The notes under the pieces were generated by a model. That model saw nothing but the letters and a program-made list of their open reading frames with translations, ran no database searches and was not told where the DNA came from. A program made the position numbers and the translations under genes. A DNA stretch of 13,542 nt from UBA1672 sp050633325 (lineage in GTDB: Bacteria > Pseudomonadota > Alphaproteobacteria > Micavibrionales > Micavibrionaceae): positions 1 to 13,542 of the forward strand of contig JBOEGH010000027.1 of the NCBI GenBank assembly GCA_050633325.1, given 5' to 3'. Below are positions 1 to 8,128 of this stretch, one piece after another (position 1 is the stretch's first letter; every line of letters starts with the position of its first letter).

Positions 1-63
1 GGTGTAAAACGTCGCATTGGTACCGTACGGAATACGAACCAAGCATACAATCGCTTGATTTAA
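1..63 (+). CDS. Possible 3' end of a flanking chromosomal gene (partial)
   Basis: Frame 1 of the + strand is open from the window edge and ends at TAA (61-63), giving 20 residues that end in NRLI. The composition (Arg/Lys/Asn-rich, no low complexity) is protein-like, and it lies outside the repeat at 94-112 that probably marks the island end, so it could be the tail of a host gene convergent with the island. Frame 3 is also open here, so the call is weak. The protein was not recognised. Confidence 0.2.
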   Translation, partial: GVKRRIGTVRNTNQAYNRLI

Positions 64-93
64 ATATGTTTTTTATCTAATAAAAACACAGGC

Positions 94-112
94 GCCCCCA
101 ACAAAGCCCCCA
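94..112 (-). repeat. Left-end GGGGGC direct repeat (probable integrase arm site)
   Basis: On the + strand the site reads GCCCCC (94-99), AAC, then AAAGCCCCCA (103-112). It matches the right-end copy at 13481-13499 in 16 of 19 positions. The three differences are all in the central triplet. It lies just beyond the last gene of the island. Paired GGGGGC boxes are what I remember from the ends of elements with DUF4102-type integrases, so integrase arm binding is the likely role (inference). Confidence 0.5.
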
Positions 113-134
113 TAAGTTTAATTTTCTAAGCACG

Positions 135-147
135 TGTTGAGTCAACA
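135..147. repeat. 13-bp interrupted palindrome at the operon end
   Basis: TGTTGA-G-TCAACA is a perfect inverted repeat with one central base, and it overlaps the stop codon of the GIY-YIG gene. No T-tract follows it on the minus strand, so it does not look like an intrinsic terminator. It could be a protein-binding site near the island end or chance. Confidence 0.3.
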
Positions 148-771
148 ACCTTCTTGCTCCATTCTATTTCGACGCTCTGAGAGGCTTACCTCTTCAAACT
201 GCCAATAATCTGTCCCCGCCACTGTTTTCCAATTATAGCCCATATGATGAAGTATACTTAGCGCAGAGGACGATAAACTAGTATTCTCTCCATTAAAATC
301 TACATTTTTCTTATCAAGAACCGTACAAGTAATACTGGGATCACGAGAAAAGGTTAAAATACTGCCTACAGGAATATCAACCATAGCAAAGTTAAAGGCC
401 CCCCTTCGGTGTTTAGCTTTATCAATAGCAACCTGATCCTCCACATTCTCAACATAGCCCTGCTTTGGGGTAACATCCTCAATTGCAGCAAGCCTGAGAG
501 CCGACACCACGCGTTCAGCCGCAATTTCAAAAAACTCCCTATTAGATCTCACCCTACTATCCGCAAAAGCATCGTGCAGCTGCTTTTCTACAAAACATGC
601 ATCTTTAACACGCGCAGCGTAAAAACATTCAAAAGGCAATGGTGTGGAAGTGTTGTCTAAAGAACGAATACGCTGCTCTAAGTTAACCGTACGGCCAATT
701 TTTATATATCCCGACATTGATTCGTTCATCAAAATATAAACGATATCGTCTGCTTTACTATCATTATTCAT
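142..771 (-). CDS. GIY-YIG nuclease-family protein with RAMA-like C-terminal domain
   Basis: This is the last gene of the hsd operon, 36 nt after hsdR. Residues 10-82 look like the T5orf172/MUG113 branch of GIY-YIG nucleases: VYIL (11-14), YIKIGRT (22-28), Arg34, an E..LH..F segment with Glu62 and His66, and an REFF box near 78-81. Residues 125-200 (PVGSILTF, a Cys-Thr-Val strand, SLSSSA, then YWQFE) resemble the RAMA/DUF4357-type domain found with adenine methylation and restriction genes. An earlier ATG at 780 directly abuts the AAAGG box and would have no spacer. The ATG at 771 has AAGGA about 8 nt upstream, so the 209-residue product is preferred. A DNA-nicking or DNA-reading accessory to the R-M system is inferred. 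The nuclease assignment is firmer than the C-terminal domain. Confidence 0.8.
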   Translation of the reverse strand: MNNDSKADDIVYILMNESMSGYIKIGRTVNLEQRIRSLDNTSTPLPFECFYAARVKDACFVEKQLHDAFADSRVRSNREFFEIAAERVVSALRLAAIEDVTPKQGYVENVEDQVAIDKAKHRRGAFNFAMVDIPVGSILTFSRDPSITCTVLDKKNVDFNGENTSLSSSALSILHHMGYNWKTVAGTDYWQFEEVSLSERRNRMEQEGC

Positions 772-807
772 ATTAACCATCCTTTATATTAAATACTCTA
801 TCCAAAA

Positions 808-3800
808 TTAACTGCTCCAACTCGCACTTAATGCCTCAGCTTGCTTCAAACAGAGATCAATAGCTTCATCAGCTTCATCTGGTGGATACCTCCATTTTCT
901 CAACGCTCTACGCACAAGATTACGCAATTTTGCTCTAACGCTATCTCGTACTTGCCAGTCAACAGTTGTACTCTTCCTCAACTGTGCAGTAACATGTTTC
1001 GCAAGTTCTCGAAGATTATTATCTCCAAGCTCCTTCACAGCAGATTCATTTTGAATAAGGGCTCGATAAAAGGCTATCTCATCTGGGTTTAAACCAGAAT
1101 TAGCCGCGAGCTCTTCATCCTCAGCCATATCTTTAGCCATCTGGATTAACTCTTCAATAACCTGAGCTGTTTCAATAGCGCGATTGTGGTACTTACGTAA
1201 TGTCTCCAGAATACGATCTGAGTATTTTTTCTCTGAGATGATATCAGTTTTCATCCGTGCTTTTATTTCATCTCTCAATAACCGCTCAAGCAAATCAACT
1301 GCTAGGTTTTTCTCTTCAATATTGGCTACATCTTCCATAAACTCTGGAGAGAGCAATCCTATATTGGGCTTATCCAAACCTACTAAATTGAAAATGTCGT
1401 CAACGCCCTCGGCCACAATAGCATTATCGATAATCTGCTTTAAAGCGGAGTTCCTTTCTTCGTCTGTGCGCCGCTTGTCGATTGTGGTGAACTTGGTGAT
1501 CGCGTTTTTTACAGCACCGAGAAAGGCTATTTCTTTCTTAAACGGTGCGACTTCATCCATAGTGCTACACAAGGTATATGCTTTGCTAATCGCAGCCATA
1601 ACATCCAGAAAACGCTTCTTACCATCTAGTTCTTCATTTGCGCCTTGAGTGCCTAAAATATGGTTCATCGCTCCGGGTAATAGCTGCAATGCATTATCTT
1701 CAAAGCCGCTATAATCAAAACCATGCATCATACCGCGAACAACATCCATTTTCTCAAGTAAGACGGAATAAGCCTCATGGGTATCATGCGTTGGCTTGCC
1801 CTTACCATTGGATCCAGTGTATGTTTTGAGGGCCTGCTTAAGTTCATTAGCAATGCCAATATAATCAACAACGAGACCGCCAGGCTTATCCCTAAATACG
1901 CGATTAACGCGGGCAATCGCCTGCATCAAGTTATGCCCCTTCATAGGCTTATCTATATACATCGTGTGACAATTCGGCGCATCAAAACCTGTTAGCCACA
2001 TATCTCGCACAATCACCAGCTGCAAGGGATCGTTTACGTCTTTGAAACGTTTTTCAAAAAGCTTCTTTGTTTCTTTATTGTAAATATGAGGTCGCAACTT
2101 CTCTTTGTCAGACGTAGAGCCAGTCATTACGATTTTTATTACCCCTTTGGTCGGATCTTCATCATGCCATTTGGGATTAATAGCAACTATAGCATCATAC
2201 ATTTCAACGCATATGTCGCGGCTCATACACACAACCATACCTTTGCCCGGCATGCTTGCGATACGTTCTTCAAAGTGATGAACTAAGTCTTTCCCAACTT
2301 CTGCAACGCGTGGCTCGCTTCCTACCAGTTTTTCTAATGCAGACCATTGAGATTTAGTTTTCTCACGCGTGACGACATCTTCCTCATCTTCAATGACTTC
2401 ATCGACATCATCATTCAAGGATTCAATTTCTGCTTCATTGATATCTAACTTAGCCAAGCGTGATTCATAATAAATCGGCACCGTTGCCCCGTCATCCACG
2501 GCGTCTTGAATATCATAGACAGAAACATAATCACCAAAAACCGCGCGCGTGTCCTTATCGCCCGTATCAATCGGCGTGCCTGTAAAGCCAATAAACGAAG
2601 CCTCTGGCAGCGCATCGCGCATGTGTTTTGAATACCCGAATGTATATTTACCCGTTTTCTTACTAAGTTTAGCCTTATCACCATATTGGCTACGATGAGC
2701 CTCATCACTCACAACCACAATATTCTTGCGTTTGCTTAATACAGGATGAGCTTTCTCATCACCAAGCAAAGCGAACTTTTGCACCGTTGTAAAAATAATC
2801 CCCCCAGATTGACGTGAGGCCAGTACATCCCGTAGATCATCACGGTCATTCGCCTGCACCGGTGTTTGCTTTAATGTATCCGAGGCCATGCCGAAAGTAT
2901 CATGTAGCTGCCCATCCAAATCATTACGATCTGTAACAACAACAATCGTTGGGTTGTTCATCTCTGGCTGCGCAAGAAGCTTGCCTGCATAGCACACCAT
3001 AGATATCGATTTTCCCGATCCTTGCGTATGCCAAACAACGCCTGCTTTACCAGCATCTTCGCCTTGGGCCTTTGTTGCTGAAATAGTGGCTTCAACTGCT
3101 CCACGCACTGCATGAAATTGATGATATCCGGCGATCTTCTTAATTGTAACATCGCCGTCTTGTTCAAATAAAACAAAGTGGCGAATATAATCCAAAAGCA
3201 ATTTCGGCTGGTAAAACCCCTTCACGAGCGTTTCTAAAGCATATTCAAACGCCGGGCGGTCTTTTTCATGCGCCACAGTGCGCCACGCCATAAAGCGTTC
3301 TTTATTTGCGGTTAGTGATCCAACGCGCGCTGTTAAGCCATCACTCACCACCAACGCTTCATTAAACGCAAATAGATCCGGGATTTCCTCCTTATAGGTC
3401 TGGAGCTGCTGATAGGCAGACCAAATATCGGCGTGGCTATCGGCGGGGTTTTTAAGCTCTAAAACAGATATCGGTAAGCCATTAATAAACACAATCACAT
3501 CGGGACGGCGATTGCCCTTTGTGCTGAGGATCGTGAATTGATTTACCACGAGAAACTGATTATTCCCCGCAGTGTCAAAATCAATCAGGCGCACATAATC
3601 AGTTTTTTCTTTGCCGCTCTTATCCTTAAACGTGACCTTCACGCCCTCTAATAGATATTGATGAAATACCTTGTTGTTCTTAATCAGGATCGGCGTTTCA
3701 GGCGTGGCAACTTGCCGCGCCACTTGCTCCAGCGTTGCAGCAGGAATGTGCGGGTTAATCACCCCAAGGCGATAGATTAAACGATCATGCAAAACAATTT

Positions 3801-3924
3801 GGCGGTAATCCACGCGCTCCGGCGCAATCCCATCCGGAGCGATGTCATAGCCGCAGATATAGTCATAGCCAATGGATTTAAACCAATCGAGGCTGAGCTG
3901 TTCTAGTTGATCTTCTGTTATCAT
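808..3924 (-). CDS. hsdR: Type I restriction enzyme, HsdR (R) subunit
   Basis: This is the ATP-dependent DNA translocase and endonuclease subunit of a type I R-M complex (1038 aa, a normal length). The N-terminal nuclease domain carries Asp142 and the E-L-K at 156-158 of a PD-(D/E)XK site. The motor follows: Walker A HTQGSGKS (299-306), DEAH (407-410), GFTGTP (446-451) and the QAIARVNR arginine-finger motif (668-675). The last 200 or so residues are helical, as expected for the part that docks on the methylase. All catalytic motifs are intact. The start ATG overlaps the stop of the upstream SIR2-like gene by 4 nt (ATGA), with an AGGA box about 8 nt upstream, so translation is likely coupled. 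Its partners are the hsdM and hsdS products of the same operon. Confidence 0.97.
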   Translation of the reverse strand: MITEDQLEQLSLDWFKSIGYDYICGYDIAPDGIAPERVDYRQIVLHDRLIYRLGVINPHIPAATLEQVARQVATPETPILIKNNKVFHQYLLEGVKVTFKDKSGKEKTDYVRLIDFDTAGNNQFLVVNQFTILSTKGNRRPDVIVFINGLPISVLELKNPADSHADIWSAYQQLQTYKEEIPDLFAFNEALVVSDGLTARVGSLTANKERFMAWRTVAHEKDRPAFEYALETLVKGFYQPKLLLDYIRHFVLFEQDGDVTIKKIAGYHQFHAVRGAVEATISATKAQGEDAGKAGVVWHTQGSGKSISMVCYAGKLLAQPEMNNPTIVVVTDRNDLDGQLHDTFGMASDTLKQTPVQANDRDDLRDVLASRQSGGIIFTTVQKFALLGDEKAHPVLSKRKNIVVVSDEAHRSQYGDKAKLSKKTGKYTFGYSKHMRDALPEASFIGFTGTPIDTGDKDTRAVFGDYVSVYDIQDAVDDGATVPIYYESRLAKLDINEAEIESLNDDVDEVIEDEEDVVTREKTKSQWSALEKLVGSEPRVAEVGKDLVHHFEERIASMPGKGMVVCMSRDICVEMYDAIVAINPKWHDEDPTKGVIKIVMTGSTSDKEKLRPHIYNKETKKLFEKRFKDVNDPLQLVIVRDMWLTGFDAPNCHTMYIDKPMKGHNLMQAIARVNRVFRDKPGGLVVDYIGIANELKQALKTYTGSNGKGKPTHDTHEAYSVLLEKMDVVRGMMHGFDYSGFEDNALQLLPGAMNHILGTQGANEELDGKKRFLDVMAAISKAYTLCSTMDEVAPFKKEIAFLGAVKNAITKFTTIDKRRTDEERNSALKQIIDNAIVAEGVDDIFNLVGLDKPNIGLLSPEFMEDVANIEEKNLAVDLLERLLRDEIKARMKTDIISEKKYSDRILETLRKYHNRAIETAQVIEELIQMAKDMAEDEELAANSGLNPDEIAFYRALIQNESAVKELGDNNLRELAKHVTAQLRKSTTVDWQVRDSVRAKLRNLVRRALRKWRYPPDEADEAIDLCLKQAEALSASWSS

Positions 3925-4934
3925 GCGGTATCCTCATTTTCATATGGCTCTAAGTTGTTCCAGCATCCATCACTTTTTGAATCAAAAAAAGACAATTCAT
4001 CCAGGTTCAAAATTGCAAGTTTTCTTTCAATGTCCCCTGCTAAAACTTTATCATTACCATGTATCGATACAGCGACTTTCTTAATTGTTGATTTGGAGAT
4101 TTGTTTAACAATATGCTGATCTTGATTACCGAATCCCCAACCATAAACCACTAGTTTATTTTCGAGCGAGGGCAATACTTCATAGAAAACACGTTCAAAG
4201 TAATTACAGCTTGAAATCGCATCGCGTTTGTTCTCCTCCGTTCCCTCACAAATAAAAGCAGGTGCGAGATTGTCGGTTTCCCATTTTTCTAATATTGCAT
4301 CGAGTAAATTGTTATCTTCACCTGCTCGAATTTTCCGTTCACTTGAAAACCCCTCTCTATGTAAGACTAAATTGCCGTGCGGATAGAAATATAATGTTGC
4401 ACCATCCGCGCCAAAAGGTTTGCGCAACTCTTCCCAATCGTCCCTAAATGTGAGTGGCTGGAAACAGTCCTTGAACCAGCGACCAAGTGTGCGATTTCCA
4501 AACTGAGCCGCCCAATAGACAACTAAGTCATAATTCAACGAAATGACGAAGTCGAATTTCTGCATGAACTTATAGATAGGTTCTAGATGATCACGTGCAT
4601 CATCATAAGTAACATGTGTATCCCTTACTGTTGCAATCAAGGCTTCGCGAACTTCTTCATAGGCCCCTTCAACTTCTCCACGCGGTAATTCTAATGCTTC
4701 ATTGACCAGCTTTGCTTGCCATAAACGTCTAAGAACCAGCTCAAAATCATTAACATCAAATTTATCAAACACAGCCTGAACTGACTGTGTTAAGTGCCCC
4801 AGTTCAATGGCCTTGTCGTATAAAGAAGTGTATGCAAAACAACCATCAACTGCGATGCTCGAACCATTCCCAAGCAAAAGGCTGCCTTTGTGGTAATCTT
4901 CTCTGATGTCACTCCACTGGACGATATCAACCAT
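3921..4934 (-). CDS. SIR2-like (DUF4917-type) protein within the hsd operon
   Basis: A 337-residue protein with the sequence marks of the SIR2 fold: a nucleotide-binding loop LLGNGSS (20-26), ISLNYD (131-136), PHGN (185-188) and a late GWGFGNQDQH segment (265-274). In SIR2-domain antiphage NADases the Asn of the NYD motif and the His of the HG motif are catalytic. The equivalents here, Asn134 and His186, are present. From memory it fits the DUF4917 family. It starts 8 nt inside the end of hsdS, with AAGG about 10 nt upstream, and overlaps the hsdR start by 4 nt, so it is made with the restriction complex. There is no signal peptide or membrane segment. A role as an NAD-depleting back-up or regulator of the R-M system is inference. 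Family membership is fairly sure, the activity is not. Confidence 0.75.
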   Translation of the reverse strand: MVDIVQWSDIREDYHKGSLLLGNGSSIAVDGCFAYTSLYDKAIELGHLTQSVQAVFDKFDVNDFELVLRRLWQAKLVNEALELPRGEVEGAYEEVREALIATVRDTHVTYDDARDHLEPIYKFMQKFDFVISLNYDLVVYWAAQFGNRTLGRWFKDCFQPLTFRDDWEELRKPFGADGATLYFYPHGNLVLHREGFSSERKIRAGEDNNLLDAILEKWETDNLAPAFICEGTEENKRDAISSCNYFERVFYEVLPSLENKLVVYGWGFGNQDQHIVKQISKSTIKKVAVSIHGNDKVLAGDIERKLAILNLDELSFFDSKSDGCWNNLEPYENEDTA

Positions 4935-6324
4935 TCACAACAACCTTTTTATGCGCACTCACATCAATTTCACCAGACAGGAGTTTGGGGAGGAGTGTGT
5001 CGCGGAGGTTTTTTAGGGTTTGGTTTTGATAGTGGTTAGATAAAATATTGGCCATTGTTGGTGCAAATAAATCATGAAAATGCTGCAATACAGGGTCTTC
5101 TGGTTTTGCTATATCTATCTTAGAAAAGTTTCCAGTATTTAAATTTAATGTTGCACTTCCACCACTGGCTAAATCATGTAAATGATCGTATGAGCCGAGC
5201 ATCGAAAAATACAAATAGGGCGTATAGATTTCATTATTTGGAACTATGCTGTTAATTTGTTGGTTAGTTGCACTGTTCTCGCAAGCAATTAAAACTTGTC
5301 CAACAGTGGCAATGCAACTAACGCATACGCTACCTTTGGGAATTATTTTTTTCTTTTGTGTGTTTGCTCCCTCCGTCGTCAAGCTATCAGTGGTTTTTAT
5401 TGCGTACATATTACCATGCATGTCAGGTATTTTTATAAATGGGACATTGCCTCCATAATATTCTTTATTCTTTTTTGGCGGAGTCTTGCCGCAAACTATA
5501 TCCCCCCATGATGATAAAGGCTTCACGTCCCACCCACTTGGAATATCACCGAGTTCGGAGTTGGTTAATGTATCGGGGAAGAGGGCGGCGGTGGATTTTA
5601 GGAGCTCTAGTTGTTCGGGGGGGAGGGTGTTTAGCTGCGCGATTGTTTTTCCGGCGATGGTGGCCATGGCGGCGCGCTCGGGGTCTTTACCGTTTTCCTT
5701 GGCGGCGATTTTTGCGCGGGTGGGTTCAAAATCCACAAACCAACTCTTAAACACCGCCTGCGCCATCTCCTCCAACGTTTGGTTTGTCTGACGGTTAAGT
5801 TCGATTTTATTGTCTAGGGTCAATAATATCGACGCAATTGATTTTTGTGTATTTAGTTTTTCAGGATAACGAACTAAAACTTTTTTAAAATCTTTCAAAA
5901 CAATCCGAGGTACCCCGGCGCCCGAAACATAATTAGAAAGTATAAAATCTTTATTTACAGGGGTTTTTAAAAAATAAGACAGGAAGTCAGGATCAACCAA
6001 ATCTAAATCCGGCTTAACTATAGCAATAGAAGAGAGGAGAACACCTGAAATATCCTTCTTAACCACGAATACATGCTTCATAACAGACCCGTCTTTTGCG
6101 ATAAGAATATCATTTAAGTCTGGCTTACATCCCTGTTTAACAAGGCAATCGTAATCGTCCTGTGAGATAGTCTTGTATCCTCTAGTTTCAAAACCATATT
6201 CACGCATATCTTTTACCGAATACATAGGTAAACCAGCTTCAAACGCCTTAGGACTCTGATGGGAGCCGTCTGTAATTCTTGATGTAAGATTGTCTAATGT
6301 GTCTTCCTTCCAATCAGCACTCAT
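4927..6324 (-). CDS. hsdS: Type I restriction-modification specificity subunit, HsdS
   Basis: This is the DNA-recognition subunit (465 aa), with the usual two-half layout: target recognition domain 1 (about 1-150), a conserved helical region (about 155-255, including LNTQKSIASIL and LEEMAQAVFKSWFVDFEPTRAK), target recognition domain 2 (about 255-410, starting at DIPSGWDVKPL), and a distal helical repeat ending LRDTLLPKLLSGEIDV (440-455). The start at 6324 overlaps the hsdM stop by 11 nt. A longer frame from 6381 would overlap hsdM by 68 nt and adds an N-terminus unlike the family, so it was rejected. The two recognition domains look AT-rich on reading and the central spacer GC-rich, which fits domain shuffling. 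The target sequence cannot be read from the protein. Confidence 0.95.
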   Translation of the reverse strand: MSADWKEDTLDNLTSRITDGSHQSPKAFEAGLPMYSVKDMREYGFETRGYKTISQDDYDCLVKQGCKPDLNDILIAKDGSVMKHVFVVKKDISGVLLSSIAIVKPDLDLVDPDFLSYFLKTPVNKDFILSNYVSGAGVPRIVLKDFKKVLVRYPEKLNTQKSIASILLTLDNKIELNRQTNQTLEEMAQAVFKSWFVDFEPTRAKIAAKENGKDPERAAMATIAGKTIAQLNTLPPEQLELLKSTAALFPDTLTNSELGDIPSGWDVKPLSSWGDIVCGKTPPKKNKEYYGGNVPFIKIPDMHGNMYAIKTTDSLTTEGANTQKKKIIPKGSVCVSCIATVGQVLIACENSATNQQINSIVPNNEIYTPYLYFSMLGSYDHLHDLASGGSATLNLNTGNFSKIDIAKPEDPVLQHFHDLFAPTMANILSNHYQNQTLKNLRDTLLPKLLSGEIDVSAHKKVVVNG

Positions 6325-7993
6325 AACCCAACCCCGCCAAGTTGTTTTTGATCTCGTTTTCCAGCCTATCGCTTTCTTCAAACTGCCCTTTCAATTGCGC
6401 GGTTAGCCTCGCCATTTTCTCAGCGAAGGGTTCGCTGTCCTCTTGTGCATCGGCGGCGCCGACATAGCGGCCGGGGGTGAGGACGTGGTCGTGTTTTTGG
6501 ATGTCCTCAATCTTGGCTGACTTCACGAATCCTGCGACATCTTCATAGCCTTCGCCCATTTGCCAATTGTGGAAGGCACCCGTGACTTGGTTTAAATCAT
6601 CAGGCGTGAAATCACGCAGGACGCGGTCTTTCATATATCCCAAATTCCGCGCATCAATGAACAGCATCTCGCCTTTTCGATCACGTAGCGCGCGGCCACT
6701 GGCGGCAGTGCGGGCGCCCTTATTCTTGGTTAGAAACCAAATACAGGCGGGGATTTGCGTATTGGTGAAGAGTTGCCCCGGCAGGGCGACCATGCATTCG
6801 ACTAAATCTTCCTCAATCAATTTTTGGCGGATTGCGCCTTCATTATTGGTGTTTGAGCTCATCGAGCCATTGGCGAGCAACAAGCCCATTGATCCATTGG
6901 GCGCAAGGTGGTGCAGCATATGTTGCAGCCACGCAAAGTTCGCATTGCCCGATGGCGGTGTGCCGTATTTCCAGCGCGGGTCATTATCGCTCACCCCTGT
7001 GTCCCATTCCTTCATGTTAAAGGGCGGGTTGGCCATGACGTAATCGGCGCGTAGATCAGGGTGTTGGTCATTGGTATAGGTGCTGGCGGGTTCTTTTCCG
7101 AAGTTAAAGTCTATGCCACGGATCGCCATGTTCATGGCGGCAAGTTGCCATGTGGTGTGGTTGTATTCCTGCCCATAGATGGAGACATCGCCGATCTTAC
7201 CCTGATGCGCGTTGATGAAATGCTCGGACTGTACAAAGAAACCACCAGAGCCCATGGCGGGGTCGTATACGCGGCCTTTAAAGGGTTCTAGCATTTGTAC
7301 GATCAGGCTAACGATGGATTTGGGCGTGTAATACTGGCCACCCTTTTTCCCTTCCGCCAATGCGAATTGCCCCAGCATATATTCGTAAACATGGCCGAGG
7401 ATGTCTTGGGAGTTTAAGGATGCGTGGGTGAAGGGGATGGTGGCGATAAGGTCAATAAGCTCGCCGAGTTTTGCTTGGTCGATTTGCAGGCGGGTATAGA
7501 GTTTGTTTAAGACGCCTTTTAGCTTGGGGTTGTCTGTCTCAATGGCTTCTAGCGCGTTATCGAGGAGGTGACCAATGGAGCTGAATTTCTTTGTGCTGCC
7601 GTCGGGTAGGGCGAGCTCTGCGCCGCCGATGACGGTTTTATTGTTATCTTGCAGGAATGTCCAACGCGCGGCAGCGGGCACCCAAAAGACGTTTACTTCG
7701 GCGTAGTAATCGCGCTGCTCAAGTTCTTCAGCTATTTCTGCGGTGTATTCATCTGACGCCTCGCCGCCGTAATCGGCTGGATCGAGGTAATAGTCGTGAT
7801 CTGAGTCTTTGAATTGCTCGGTTAGTTCATCTTGACGAATTTTGAAGGAGTCGGAGACATATTTTAGGAACACAAGGCCAAGAACAGTATGTTTATATTG
7901 CGCTGCATCTAAGGTGGACCGTAGTTTATCCGCGGCATTCCATAGCTTTTTTTCTAGATCGGAAAGGAACTGCTTTTCTTCTTCGTTGGTCAT
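6314..7993 (-). CDS. hsdM: Type I restriction-modification N6-adenine methyltransferase, HsdM
   Basis: This is the methyltransferase subunit (559 aa with this start), using S-adenosylmethionine to make N6-methyladenine at the site chosen by HsdS. The N-terminal helical HsdM_N domain (about 5-175) is followed by GQYYTP (219-224), the AdoMet motif DPAMGSGG (244-251) and the catalytic NPPF (322-325). It is the first gene of the operon. The ATG at 7993 has an AGGGGG box about 6 nt upstream. An in-frame ATG at 8020 would start only a few bases after the predicted transcription start and has no such box, so it was rejected. The gene is intact and overlaps hsdS by 11 nt. With HsdS alone it forms a working methylase, and with HsdR the full restriction complex. 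Confidence 0.97.
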   Translation of the reverse strand: MTNEEEKQFLSDLEKKLWNAADKLRSTLDAAQYKHTVLGLVFLKYVSDSFKIRQDELTEQFKDSDHDYYLDPADYGGEASDEYTAEIAEELEQRDYYAEVNVFWVPAAARWTFLQDNNKTVIGGAELALPDGSTKKFSSIGHLLDNALEAIETDNPKLKGVLNKLYTRLQIDQAKLGELIDLIATIPFTHASLNSQDILGHVYEYMLGQFALAEGKKGGQYYTPKSIVSLIVQMLEPFKGRVYDPAMGSGGFFVQSEHFINAHQGKIGDVSIYGQEYNHTTWQLAAMNMAIRGIDFNFGKEPASTYTNDQHPDLRADYVMANPPFNMKEWDTGVSDNDPRWKYGTPPSGNANFAWLQHMLHHLAPNGSMGLLLANGSMSSNTNNEGAIRQKLIEEDLVECMVALPGQLFTNTQIPACIWFLTKNKGARTAASGRALRDRKGEMLFIDARNLGYMKDRVLRDFTPDDLNQVTGAFHNWQMGEGYEDVAGFVKSAKIEDIQKHDHVLTPGRYVGAADAQEDSEPFAEKMARLTAQLKGQFEESDRLENEIKNNLAGLGYEC

Positions 7994-8031
7994 ATTTCCC
8001 CCTAAGCATCTGATATCCATATTTTGCTGTT

Positions 8032-8060
8032 ATCGTATTGTTAATACAGAGCTTATTCAA
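8032..8060 (-). promoter_or_regulatory. Predicted promoter of the hsd operon
   Basis: On the minus strand, TTGAAT (8060-8055) and TACGAT (8037-8032) are separated by 17 bp and each match four of six sigma-70 consensus bases. Initiation near 8025 would give a leader of about 30 nt ending in the strong hsdM ribosome-binding site. A C7 tract lies further upstream at 8116-8122. No clear terminator separates the hsd operon from the recombinase gene before it, so some read-through is possible. Confidence 0.4.
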
Positions 8061-8128
8061 CCTCTAATATCTAGCTTTGAAAAATAACTATGCCGTAGAG
8101 TGCTGATTAATTACGCCCCCCCAAACCT

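Noticed and set aside
5439..5791. Overlapping + strand open frames in the GC-rich middle of hsdS
   Set aside because: They are shadows of the coding strand, with low-complexity products rich in Arg and Trp and no ribosome-binding sites.
6325..6381. Upstream start for hsdS
   Set aside because: It overlaps hsdM by 68 nt and adds an N-terminus unlike HsdS. The ATG at 6324 fits the usual short overlap.
7994..8020. Upstream ATG for hsdM
   Set aside because: It lacks a ribosome-binding site and lies almost at the predicted transcription start. The ATG at 7993 has a strong AGGGGG box.
8116..8122. C7 tract between the second recombinase and hsdM as a slippage switch
   Set aside because: It lies outside any gene and about 56 bp upstream of the predicted -35, so there is no clear way for slippage to change a product.
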